Both the position numbers and the translations under genes were made by a program. Under the pieces are notes generated by a model, which saw nothing but the letters and a program-made list of their open reading frames with translations, searched no databases and was not told where the DNA came from. Positions 54,373 through 64,000 of a stretch of 64,000 nt of DNA are shown one piece after another (position 1 is the stretch's first letter; each line of letters begins with the position of its first letter). This stretch comes from Chaetoderma sp. LZ-2023a (Eukaryota > Mollusca > Caudofoveata > Chaetodermatida > Chaetodermatidae): contig CM067367.1 in NCBI GenBank assembly GCA_034401795.1, positions 51,906,384 through 51,970,383 of the forward strand, read 5' to 3'.

Positions 54373-55867
54373 TAGGGTTGGGCGATTTTTCGATATTATC
54401 GTCAATATCGCGATATACCGAATACCGATACCGAAATCGTCATAAATTGGAAAAATCGTAAATATCGTCAATACCGACAGGACGATATTGCACTTTTAAC
54501 TGTGAGAATAATATAAATAATTAAGTTAGAAATGTCATACTCTTACCTCTATTCGGTCCAGTAATAGTCTTTAAGTAATAATCCAGTCTTTGTCTAAGGT
54601 AATAAAAACTTAATAAACTCCAAAATAATCTGTGCTCATTTAATTCATGGTTTGTTTGCGCTAATAAAATGATTTAAAGTACAAAATTTTGTTGTTCACT
54701 TTTCATAATTACACAAATAGACGACGCCATGTTTTTTCTTGCCTCATTCTGAGTATTAGTCAGTGGGGAATACCATTTGCACTACCCACATTCCATTCTG
54801 ATGACGTCATTACTACAGGTCAAGCTATGTATCCATTAGTCATTGATCTGCATGGTTAAACATTCTTCTGACAGTGAAAGATTTAAACTTTAAAACTTTT
54901 TAGGTCGATAGGAAACCACACACACTTAATCCCTTATCAATACCACAGCTTGGAACAGTGGGTGAGGGGAAGTTAATCTCTTGCTTTACCGTTATACGTT
55001 TTTATGTAACTTTATACAATATATTTAGCATTTTTAAACGAATCAGATCAAAATTCATTATGGATTTATTCTAAGTGAGAGACGTCCTTAAAATAAAGAA
55101 TTTAGGCCTAATTATTTCCAGTCTTCTATCTGTTGTGGCAGTCTTGGCTGCAGAGTTAACTGGGTTAATTTCACACATCCCGGCTACGCCTTGAGATCAA
55201 TGGATAAACCCGCTAAGTAGTGAGCAAATTTGAATAGGTCTACAATGGGGCAAATTAGTATTTAATATTACAGACCAAATAAAATCTGATATGATTGTTT
55301 CCAGTCTTCACGCTGGTTCTCGTTCAAAATCATGCAGTGTTATTTTATTAATTAGCGGCGGGCGTGATAACAGCTGTCGGAATTCTGCAGTGTGAATTCT
55401 GATTGGCTCAAGTATGATACGGCGGCCAATCAGATTTCGCTCAGCGGAATTCCTTTCTGCACAATGAAGTTAATGCGTATTCCTTGCTCAATCTTTTGAC
55501 AGTTGTCGTGAGGTAAAGATAACACAAAATATAACACAAGAACAGAAGAAAATCCTTTATTTTTCTTATTTGTGATGAATACGGTTAGTTACATTACATT
55601 CGTTGCTTTAAACTGTATATTGAAGGTTGTCAAAGTGTGGAATTTCGTGTATTAAATATGCGGAAATGGCAATCATGGCATCTCAATTTATGGTTTCAAT
55701 GCACCAAATTTAATGAAAATAACTTGCAGACGCCACCAATTAGAAATACATGTTATTCTATGTTTACACCCTAACTCCACACCCCACCCAAATGACGATA
55801 TATCGTGATACCGCGGTATTTTAATGAGATACCGATATCGTCATGCCTTGAGCAATATCGCCCAACC

Positions 55868-55870
<3 letters not shown>
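54373..55870 (-). mobile_element. hAT-like non-autonomous element, copy 2 (inverted)
   Basis: The same family as 52701-54226 in opposite orientation, 146 bases away. TAGGGTTGGGCGATTTTTCG.. to ..GAGCAATATCGCCCAACCCTA. It is flanked by ATATATAT on both sides inside a (TA)n array. The two copies are about 95% alike by eye with a few short indels. Confidence 0.9.

Positions 55871-55912
<42 letters not shown>
55871..55912. repeat. (TA)n microsatellite, second half
   Basis: Continuation of the array at 54311-54372. Confidence 0.9.
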
Positions 55913-55915
<3 letters not shown>

Positions 55916-56290
55916 CCGATAAGCCGAGAGAGCTGTAGAAACAACTTTCATATCAATAGCAACCAACAAACAGAACTTAGCTTTCAGAACTAGAAATAGC
56001 AACATTCGTAATTTCCAAATAGCCGGGTAAGGGGATTGTTTAGCTGTTGCTAAAGACAGCAAGAACTTCGTGCCCAAATAATGTTCACTCCCGAGATAGC
56101 CATCCATGAGTATTTAATAACAAAACAAAAATTAAATGTTTCATAATTGTGTTGATGTATTCATAATAATTAATTTTCTACGCAACAGATTATGGACATA
56201 TAAGAGGATGAAGAAACATCGTATTGTACAACTAATTGATCATAATACTTAATTAACTATCTGTACAGTTAAACACAAGTAACCATACAA

Positions 56291-56374
56291 GTAAGCTTTT
56301 GAATACTTTGAAACTAATTTGACTGGTTGTGTTGCAGTCAATTAAGTTTCAAAATAGTCTACTGAATGTTTATT
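56291..56374. repeat. Dispersed hairpin repeat A
   Basis: GCTTTTGAATACTTTGAAACTAATTTGACTGG..CAGTCAATTAAGTTTCAAAATAG..ACTGAATGTTTATTAACCC; followed 55 bases later by a B copy. Confidence 0.75.
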
Positions 56375-56427
56375 AACCCTTTCATGATGGAGACGATCAA
56401 AACCGGCCTCTGCAGCGGAATAATTGA

Positions 56428-56560
56428 TGAATGTCCATTTGCAGACCAAAAGAAGACAATTTTTGACATTTTACCACTGGAATAATTGGGTAAATAACCG
56501 AGCCATTCATTCCAGTCATAAAATTTCAAAAATATTCTCTTCATCCGCAAATGGACATTC
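56428..56560. repeat. Dispersed hairpin repeat B
   Basis: TGTCCATTTGCAGACC..GACAATTTTTGACATTTTACCACTGGAATAA..CATTCATTCCAGTCATAAAATTTCAAAAATATTC..CCGCAAATGGACATT. Confidence 0.75.
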
Positions 56561-57754
56561 AATCAGCGCATATTTTGATTTTCGTGAACGGTCATCAAAG
56601 GGAATAAATAGTAAGTCCATCAAGGACATACTTGAGCTAGATACATTATACATCACGCATTTTGATTGTGACATCAGCCTACTTCTGGCGAAATTGACTA
56701 TAACTTAATATACTTTAGTGACAGACAGATTGGATATCTAAATTATACCCTCTGCCCACGCATATCAAGGAGTTTGAAGATGACGATGATTATGATAATA
56801 ACGGCAATGATGATATACGGTAATATTATAATTAACTGTATATCTGCAGGGTATGAAATAATGGTCGGACATCGGTCATGTCCGATCAAATCTGGATGGG
56901 TAAAAAATTTTTACTGAACATGAATTTTGGGGGAAATTTGCAAATTTTGGAAAAAGAGAACAAGTGAACAATGTTGGTATCGCACTCAAATACGATAGAT
57001 CGATCGAGCGCGGGTTTGTGCGTCATTTGCACATTTCTGAGTGAAACCGATATTCACCTTGGTTACCAGTATTCGTGATCTGTCAAAACGCGTCATACCG
57101 GCAAATTCATCCTAGAGGGTGGTCTTACAATAGCTCATTGTCCCGGGAATAGTGTAAACCTTTTATACTGGCGAATTTTCTGATTTCTAATGAGGGATAT
57201 AGACCGTGAGTGACTTGAAAATTAAGTCATACGGGGAATAAATGACAGATAAAATTGCATAGAACATCTGATAAATGATACCACTCAAAATCTTGTCATT
57301 TCGCTAGTCTGAAATGATCGAGTCGATGCAAAATTAGCAATGGCGGATCTACAAAATCTGCCACTGCGCACGAGTTAGTGATGTGTTCTTACACACCTTC
57401 TGTCATGAGAAGAGAATTTGGTCTCGCAATTTCATTGGTTGTTGGATGGACATAATTATATCTAGAAAATCCAATGACATTACGTGAGAGATTTTCACAG
57501 AAGTTTGAGACGCGTTCTTTCACGCCTTCGATACTGAAGAAGCTAATTCTTCCTCGCGATTTCCTTGGTAGCTGTATATAGAAAACCAATGAAATAGCGG
57601 GCGAGTTTTCTCACAATAGAAGTGAAGAAAGCAAGTTCATAAATAATCGCACTGTAGAAGACACTTGACAACACGCGCGTTACCATTATATTCGCGTTCT
57701 ACAATTAACCATTTAATGGTCAAATTTGCCTAAAAATTTTAATTAAAAATAGTT

Positions 57755-57885
57755 AATGGCATTTGCAGGTCAAGAGATTATTTTTGAAAATTTACCACGG
57801 GAATGACTGTCTCAGTTACTGAATAAGCCATTTCAATGGAAAATTTCAAAAATAATCTCTTGACCTGCAAGTGAACATTTATCAG
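57755..57885. repeat. Dispersed hairpin repeat B
   Basis: GGCATTTGCAGGTCAAGAG..TTATTTTTGAAAATTTACCACGGGAATGACTG..CCATTTCAATGGAAAATTTCAAAAATAATCTCTTGACCTGCAAG; clean arms of about 55 bases. Confidence 0.85.
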
Positions 57886-58087
57886 GAAAACTATCACAAG
57901 CCTTCTTTGACTAATGTGTTCTAAAGTGAAAATTTATAAAAATTTAATTGTACATGACTGTGACAGCAGTTGATGTGTTGCTAAAATGGCATCTGAGCGA
58001 AAAGTGCCCAAAGGGGCAACCCTTGCTAAATGGAGGGCCGAGTATAAGTGGTTAAGTCCTCATTTTCTGGGTCCTACAGTTGACTAT

Positions 58088-58183
58088 GAAATTGTTCTAT
58101 CTTTATGCATTTTGTCCTGAAAAGTCAAATAGACTAAGACATTTTCAGGACAAAATGGGTAAAAATAGAACAATTTCACAGCC
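58088..58183. repeat. Hairpin, arms about 38 bp
   Basis: GAAATTGTTCTATCTTTATGCATTTTGTCCTGAAAA is complementary, with a few differences, to ATTTTCAGGACAAAATGGGTAAAAATAGAACAATTTC. Confidence 0.85.
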
Positions 58184-58401
58184 AACCGAAAACCTATATT
58201 TTTCTCCAGAAATGCAGGAGATGGCCTCTGAGAGCACCTAGATTTAAAAATTTTCCGGGGGAGGACCCCCAGACCCCCCCCCCCCGTCAGGTTAGTCAAC
58301 TTCCGCTTTTTTGTCAGATCAAATTGACTCTCCTTATTTCAGACCCTGTATCTGTAGGCCAAGAAGACCATTCTTGACAATTAACCACTGCTAAACATGC
58401 A

Positions 58402-58522
58402 AGTAACCGTACAAATACACTGTTAATATTTCAAACTAATGTAACTAGGTATCAGTTGCTGCCTAAGCAAAGCAGCAAGAGCGTCCAGTCAATTTAGTTT
58501 CAAAATATTCAACGGAATGTTT
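58402..58522. repeat. Dispersed hairpin repeat A (diverged)
   Basis: ACTGTTAATATTTCAAACTAATGTAACTAGG..GTTGCTGCC..GCAGCAA..CCAGTCAATTTAGTTTCAAAATATTCAACGGAATG. Confidence 0.7.
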
Positions 58523-58774
58523 ATTAAGTAGTATTCCATCAAACACATACAGTTCGTACACTTGACGGACCACTTTGACGGGAGGGGGTGGGGGTTGTGT
58601 GTGGGGGAGGGGTTGGGGTGGGGGGTTATATACATCATTCATTAAGAATTTGATTGTGATGTCAGCCTACATTTGACGTAATGGAAGAATCCAGTTTTCC
58701 CCGCCCAGCTCTAGCTAAGCTCCACTCACGCTTTCTATGTTTGGATCAATCTAAATTTCCGGACAACTGCATGC

Positions 58775-58866
58775 TAGCTGAATAATATTTTGAAACTAAT
58801 TTGACCTGGCGCTGTTACTACCATAGCCAAGTCAAATTAGTTTTAAAATATTCGACAGAATGTTTA
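58775..58866. repeat. Dispersed hairpin repeat A
   Basis: GCTGAATAATATTTTGAAACTAATTTGACCTGG..AAGTCAAATTAGTTTTAAAATATTCGACAGAATGTTTATTAA. Confidence 0.75.
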
Positions 58867-59529
58867 TTAACTAGTAAAGACATACAAATCGTACAACGTC
58901 TTACATGCAGTAATTGATTATGACGTCATCTGATGGATGGATAAACTGGAAATGTTCATGGATTATGACGTCAAATACGTGAGCGTATCTCTCCATTACT
59001 CGGGAGCCATTATACCTGTGCATATGTCAAGGAGCCTTTTAGCATCCTTGTTGGACATTTCAGTATTTCTATAGTTCACCCATGCTGTACATAATTTATC
59101 TTGAGATTTGCGGTATGACAGTCGCTGTCTTCTGGTTAGTTTTTCGACATGTACGAGTGTTAAAGATTAATCCATTGTAATTGTGTTACGTTATTATTCT
59201 AAGTATATCTCTGCTTGGTATTTTCTTTTGTCAAAGAATTTTAGAGGATGTTGGTGTTTTCATGGGCACAAGCGCCCACTAAAATTACTTTCAAAATATT
59301 TCTCTACGTTACGGATTAAAGGCCAAAGGTTAAAAGAATAGCATGATATATTGATTAACAATAGGTTAGTAATAGAATAGGCTACTGTTTAATCTACTTG
59401 AGAGACACGTGCGTTAGTGTCATGCTTTCTTTAACAGTAAGTTAAACTGTTGTTGTAACAGTATCGCACAGGTATTGTTTTGGAAATTAACCAATTCCAT
59501 TCAGAATCTCAATATATGTGTAGCTCTGG

Positions 59530-60115
59530 TACACCCATCTTGTGACCCACCTGGCCAAGTGGTTCTTGTATTGTCACCACCAGACATTAGTATTATACAC
59601 CCATCTTGTGAACCACCTGGCCAAGTGGTTCTTGTATTGTCACCACAAGACATTAGTATTATACACCCATCTTGTGAACCACCTACACCCATCATGTAAA
59701 CCACCTGGCCACATGGTTCTTGTATTGTCACCACCAGATATTAGTATTATGCACCCATATTGTGAACCACCTGGCCAAGTGGTTCTTGTATTGTCACCAC
59801 AAGACATTAGTATTATACACCCATCTTGTGAACCACCTACACCCATCTTGTAAACCACCTGGCCACGTGGTTCTTGTATTGTCACCGCCAAACATTAGTA
59901 TTATGCACCCATATTGTGAACCACCTGGCCAAGTGGTTCTTGTATTGTCACCACAAGACATTAGTATTATACACCCATCTTGTGAACCACCTACACCCAT
60001 CTTGTAAACCACCTGGCCACGTGGTTCTTGTATTGTCACCACCAAACATTAGTATTATACACCCATCTTGTGAACCACCTGGCTAAGTGGTTCTTGTATT
60101 GTGACGACCAGGCAT
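59530..60115. repeat. Minisatellite, higher-order period 154 bp
   Basis: Short units built from ACACCCATCTTGTGAACCACCTGGCCAAGTGGTTC and TTGTATTGTCACCAC.A.ACATTAGTATTAT. From about 59640 a 154-base compound unit repeats at least twice with near identity. Both strands are open in several frames, giving spurious ORFs of 70-100 codons. Confidence 0.95.
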
Positions 60116-60162
60116 TTGCCTTATACAGCTGTGGATAACACTGCCTGTGGTTCTTATTATAT

Positions 60163-60165
<3 letters not shown>

Positions 60166-60196
<31 letters not shown>

Positions 60197-60198
60197 CG
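60166..60198. repeat. (AATC)n microsatellite
   Basis: Eight CAAT units. Confidence 0.95.
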
Positions 60199-60339
60199 CA
60201 CAATTGACAATTAATTACGAAGTATTCTGGATATATTTTATTATAATATATTCGCTATTTATCTTTCCGTTACTGCCTAAATTCTCTTTCACACATCAAT
60301 CATATTGCATCGTCATTCTCACGTTATTACGCAGCCAAT

Positions 60340-60520
60340 CCGTACCACTTTTTAAGTCAACCCGTCCCATTTGCCAACCCATACCACTTGTTAAGTCGAC
60401 TCGTCCTAGATAAAAACGGGACGACTTGACCCTTTTAGAAATTGTGACGGGTTGACCAAATTTTTAGGACGGGTTGACTTAAAAAGTGGTACGGGTTGGT
60501 AATTAGGACGAGTTGACTGG
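60340..60520. repeat. Subterminal GTCAACCCGTCC array (right)
   Basis: Mirror partner of 51707-51890: AAGTCAACCCGTCCC, GTCGACTCGTCCTAG, GGGACGACTTGACC, GACGGGTTGACC, GGACGGGTTGACTT and AGGACGAGTTGACTGG. Confidence 0.85.
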
Positions 60521-60525
60521 AATTC

Positions 60526-60533
60526 GATTCTCC
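60526..60533. repeat. 8 bp target-site duplication, right copy (GATTCTCC)
   Basis: Identical to 51689-51696. Confidence 0.85.
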
Positions 60534-60546
60534 TCGACAGGTGAGA
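60534..60546 (+). other. 3' end of the disrupted host exon and splice donor
   Basis: TCGACAG|GTGAGA: seven exon bases then a consensus 5' splice site. Read after the exon part ending 51696, it adds Leu-Asp and the first two bases of an AGN (Arg/Ser) codon and exits the exon in frame. The following kilobase would be intron. Confidence 0.5.
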
Positions 60547-61875
60547 CAAAGAGAAAGACGGCTCTCAATGCTAATTTAATGTTTTATTTACTAGTCTATA
60601 TTGTGCTATTTTATTGTTTGCCATTCAATCAACAAAGGCTCCTAAAATGGTAGAATTGGGTACTATGGCCTCATTCTGGCTATATTCTTGTTCTTATCCC
60701 TCACGAAAAGTGATAACTCTGGTTTATTTCTGTTATTTTTTACCAATTTCTTCATATTCATTGTTGTGATACGACTGTGATAGGCTAATTCTCCTTCGAT
60801 CAATACTCACCATTCTGTTACTTCTGATATACAGCTGGCCCTGACAGCGGCTCTAGGATTATAGACTTAGAAAGCTTTACCGACTCCTGGGAACCGGGTA
60901 CTCGGCTCCCAACTGCCGAATACCCGTTTACCATAGAGCTCATTCTTGTTTGCATAGCAACAAGAGCAATACATGCTTTCTGCATTAAGGATTTTAGTGG
61001 GTTTTTTTTGTGAAACAAAAGATCTACGTCTTTAATCTGTGATAGTTTGTGTGTTCGTGAAAGGATAACTAAGGACTATGGAGAATACCGCCGAAGATAA
61101 CCAGGTTGTATCGTTCTTTATTATCCATAGTTAAAAGACTTAGGTCTCTAAATTTCGTTGTGTCGCATGTTCCAATTTCTGACCCCATAGAATCTGGGAC
61201 GTGTGCTAACAACGATATATGCCAGACGATCGTCTTCTTTAAACCCCAACAGGCGATCGGCAGATATGAAAATAGGTGTTTGCTACGGTATTTCTAACAC
61301 GAATATCGGCTGACGTCGTTCTCCGTAGAATCCGAGCGGGTGACGTCACACCCGGTCGCTCGGATGTTTATGTGAAGAAAAATTTTTCATTAATTCGCGC
61401 ATCTTGTTCTGGGTGCTGCGTACTAAAAATGGTACCGGAAACTTTAGAATGATCAAGTTTACGTGCGATCACGATCGGTTTGCAATGATCGGTGGTTTCA
61501 AAATTCTTGAGTAGATGCGTGGTCTGCGGTTTTACCGTGTGATACAGCAGTTTGTTATACATTTTGTTGTTTTCTTCACATATCGTGCTGCTTTCGTTAG
61601 GAGTATAATTTATATTGATTAGTAAATATACCCCGAATGCTATGCGATATGATTCCTGGAGCTGTTACACATCCTGGAGGATCTATTATGGGTGTGTTTG
61701 ATGCCCGCCTCATTCTTGTCGTCATAATCAATGCGATCGTTGTTGTAACGTGGCGGGGTGGGGTGCGGGGAGGTTACGGTTAATTTATGAGTCAAAATTA
61801 TTTGAAAATTAATTGTCTGCCTTCCATCCGGGTCTCGTTCCGCTTGTTTATTGTAGGTTTGTGCTTATTTTATAG
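60547..61875. other. No gene seen; presumed intron or intergenic DNA
   Basis: Contains a hairpin CGGGTACTCGGC..GCCGAATACCCG near 60895-60930 and a second, ATCCGAGCG..CGCTCGGAT, at about 61329-61364 enclosing GGTGACGTCACACC. Confidence 0.5.
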
Positions 61876-63842
61876 GCCAAGCCAGCCCCGCCATCATGTG
61901 ACGAATGCCATAAGTTTGTCCGTGTAGTGTTCAAGGACCATGCTTGTTTTAGGTGTTCCCTGTGTAATATAGATCATAGGTGTAATGTTTGTGCAGTGTG
62001 GTCCGTCAAGATGATGGTTAAGTTCCTTGCCCAGAAGGACTTGGCTGGGTCTGACGCGGGGTCAGGCGGTCCGAGACGAAATCGTGGAGCGCCCGGTTCG
62101 GCCGGTGGGGGTGATCCACGTCCCCAGCTGGAGGTGGCGGAGATGGCACCGCCGGCGTGGTTTGGTCCGGCTATGCAGGGTTTTCTGCATAGCGTTCTGC
62201 CCACGCTGGTGTCGTCCCTGCTACCAAAGGTGGGGGGCAGTTTCTCCCCATGCCTGGTACGGATCCTGTCCTCGGACAGGATTCTGGACTGGTTACCGAG
62301 GGGGCCGTCTCGTACGCCCCCCTGGCAGTCCCGTCTGGCTTCGGCCAGACGGGTTCTGTCTCTCTGCGGCCACCTCCGGGTGGTCCAGTAGCGGTGGCCG
62401 GTCCGTCAGGTGTGGACGGAACCGGCCTCCATTTGTCTGGTTTGGCGCAAGCCAGGTCAGCGGCTCCGCCTGTGGCTGAGGCCAATCCGTTACCGTGCAC
62501 CGGTTCCGGGCGGCTTGGTTTGTCACCAGGCGTCACGGGAACGGGTGTGCCGGGCCAGGCGTGGTACTCACCTATCTCGCCTGGTCCGGCAGCCGGACGT
62601 GGGGTGCCGTTGGCGCCCGTGTCCGGCTACGGTTCCGCGACTGTTACGGGTCCGTACGGTTTTCCGTGCGGACCTACCCCATGGACCGGAGTGTTTCATG
62701 GGGTGGCGGCGGAACCGTGTGGTAGCGGAGTGCCTGGCGTGTCAGCCGTGGCTCCTTGCCGGGAGGCCGTGGCTGGCAGACCCGTGAGCACGTCAACGGG
62801 TGACGTGTTTGCGGGGGTGTCTTCGTCGGAGGTAGATTGGTCGGATGCTCTGGCATGGCTAGCCAGGGTTGACCCGTCTGTGGTTTCGACCACGGCCGAT
62901 GAAGATGCGCCCCGTGCGTCGATTAGGACGGGGATTTTGCCCGCGGCCCGGATCCAGTCAGTGGGACTGGATCCACGGTTCATAGATTTGTTGGATGCTA
63001 TTTATAGCAAACAACTAATGACCAAGGGTCAGCTCCCTGCGGCCTCCAGGGAGGTGCGGGCAAGATGTCGTATTCCGCGGGGTGAATACGACAGGTATGG
63101 TGTAGTCCCGTCGGTCACGGAGGATGACCGATGGGTATTGGGAGTCCAGAGTGCCGGGTCGGGTGGCCCCGGTCCGGCACTAGTGGATAAATCCCAAGTA
63201 CACCAGGAAGAAGTCCTGTCCCTATGCGATGAGGGTGTGAGGGCAGCGATGAGCGCTGTCAATCATTCTTATCGTCTCCTTCAGTCGCTGTGGGCTGAAG
63301 CGGGGGCAGGCCACCCTGTGCCACCTGTTGCGCTTTCATGTGTTAATGATGGCTTGGTGCTGTCAATGGACGCATTGGCAAGGGTGCAAGCGCGAGTGAC
63401 GAAGTCCAGGAGGCAAATGGTCATTGACCATATGCGTCCGGCTACGGCAGTCAGGGAGCGTCTTCTTGGGACGCCCCTGATAGGGCCTAGCATCTTCGGT
63501 GGCCAAGCGCGGGCCATCTTAGAGGACACCGCCAGTATCGCGCAGAATCGGTTAGCGGTAAACCTACAGCTAGAGCTAGTGCGGCAAGCGCACGCACTAG
63601 GGGCTGTGGGGAAACCGCTAACGGGACAGCCTTCAAAGAAGCATAAGGGCAAGGCGAAAGCCAGGCCTGTTGCGACTTCTGCTTCAGCTGGGTTTTCAGA
63701 GCCGCCACCGGCGAAGAAGCCCAGTAAGGTTGTAGAGGCGCCTACCCTCCCCAATGTTGCTCCTGACCGCCCTAGGGGTGGGAAGGGCAAGGGGAAGGGT
63801 AAGGCCTCAAAGGGCGGACAGAAGGCGCCGAAGCGTACCTGA
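61876..63842 (+). pseudogene. Gag/ORF1-like protein of a retroelement, one frameshift
   Basis: Two overlapping frames: open from 61876 to 62391 and from 62250 to 63842. They join best at a G-run near 62231-62237. The N-terminal part has Cys/His pairs (CDECHKF..HACFRCSLCNIDHRCNVC) like a treble-clef or zinc-knuckle module; there is no ATG before them, so the start may lie in another exon or copy. A long Gly/Pro/Val-rich linker follows, then a helical core (about 62830-63600: LDPRFIDLLDAIYSK, RVQARVTKSRRQM, GQARAILEDTASIAQNRLA), ending in a Lys/Gly-rich basic tail (GGKGKGKGKASKGG) suited to nucleic acid binding. GC content is far above its surroundings. I favour Gag of a DIRS-type element; it is not certain. 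Confidence 0.55.
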
Positions 63843-64000
63843 GGGTACGAAAGTTCCCTTCATATCCGCCTGGACCACGCCTGTGCGACAGGAACAGCGG
63901 TGCCAGTTATACCCGTCGTGCCTAGAACGAAATGGTTCTCACTCTCTCTCTCGTTAAGAAAGGGGGGGGGGGGGGGTGGCGGACTGCGAGCCGGACAACC
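63843..64000. other. Continuation downstream of Gag-like ORF
   Basis: Coding-like but unassigned; contains a (TCTC)n run and a poly-G run at about 63962-63976. The pol region, if present, would lie beyond the window. Confidence 0.4.

Larger units (their letters stand above)
56847..58348. mobile_element. 1.5 kb TIR element with 6 bp duplication
   Basis: Ends CAGGGTATGAAATAATGG and, in complement, CAGGGTCTGAAATAAGG. TATCTG flanks both sides (56841-56846 and 58349-58354). Inside are a B hairpin (57755-57885), a second hairpin (58088-58183) and a TTTTCCGGGGGAGGACCCCC motif near the right end. No convincing frame. The 6 bp duplication does not suit hAT; family unknown. Confidence 0.7.
51697..60525. 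mobile_element. 8.8 kb TIR element with iterated CTCGTCC subterminal motif
   Basis: The ends are GGTATCCAGTCAACTCGTCC and, in reverse complement, GAATTCCAGTCAACTCGTCC. They are identical from TCCAGTC inward and flanked by the perfect 8 bp duplication GATTCTCC. The first and last ~190 bases are packed with CAACTCGTCCTAA/CAACCCGTCC words in both orientations. The interior has no transposase-like frame; it holds nested elements and repeats. The class is unclear: an 8 bp duplication fits hAT, P or Zisupton-like groups. Confidence 0.75.

Noticed and set aside
59475-60086. Overlapping 70-103 codon frames on both strands
   Set aside because: All fall in the 154 bp-period minisatellite and repeat with its period.

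Overview
The window is animal genomic DNA, most likely from a marine invertebrate (lophotrochozoan or similar; this is inferred from the element families and not proven). It is AT-rich, has no bacterial-style operons, shows 5' splice-site and AATAAA signals, is full of microsatellites and small hairpin repeats, and is dominated by transposable elements at several levels of nesting. I see no rRNA or confident tRNA gene. Almost every long open frame belongs to a mobile element and most are broken by stops or frameshifts.

Layout. 1-5.4 kb: a region bounded by two ~240 bp inverted arms (about 90% alike by eye) holding two decayed coding remnants, one Cys/His-rich and followed directly by AATAAA. 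5.7-9.4 kb: a DIRS-type tyrosine-recombinase retrotransposon (RT/RNase H and recombinase on the minus strand), cut by a ~500 base assembly gap (about 9,392-9,891). 9.9-17.4 kb: non-coding repeats, including partly duplicated segments, TA and AAT arrays and a 1.5 kb degenerate CATT/CGTT array that produces false ORFs. 17.6-18.45 kb: a fragment that ends with the same terminal sequence as the large element to its right.

19.7-42.8 kb: a decayed Polinton/Maverick. It has a protein-primed DNA polymerase B (minus strand, right end), a packaging ATPase, a possible capsid gene and several typical small genes; no integrase or protease was recognised. Two other elements interrupt it. The first is a 6,059 bp hAT-like element (20,595-26,653, perfect 8 bp target duplication), which itself contains a Penelope-like element with RT plus GIY-YIG endonuclease. 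The second is a 3.6 kb element (31,406-35,029) with terminal inverted repeats; its single large protein has an N-terminal Cys motif, a stretch resembling PIN/FEN-like nucleases and a C-terminal Cys-rich CXC-like cluster.

42.8-51.5 kb: host-like intergenic DNA with minisatellites and a 230 bp MITE. 51.5-60.5 kb: what looks like a host gene's first coding exon, split by an 8,829 bp element with a perfect 8 bp duplication; removing it restores an open exon ending in a consensus splice donor. Nested inside are two inverted copies of a ~1.5 kb hAT-like element, a further 1.5 kb TIR element and a 154 bp-period minisatellite. 61.9-63.8 kb: a GC-rich Gag/ORF1-like reading frame with zinc-binding Cys/His motifs.

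The genes therefore do not form one pathway. The window is a record of successive insertions, with target duplications giving their order.
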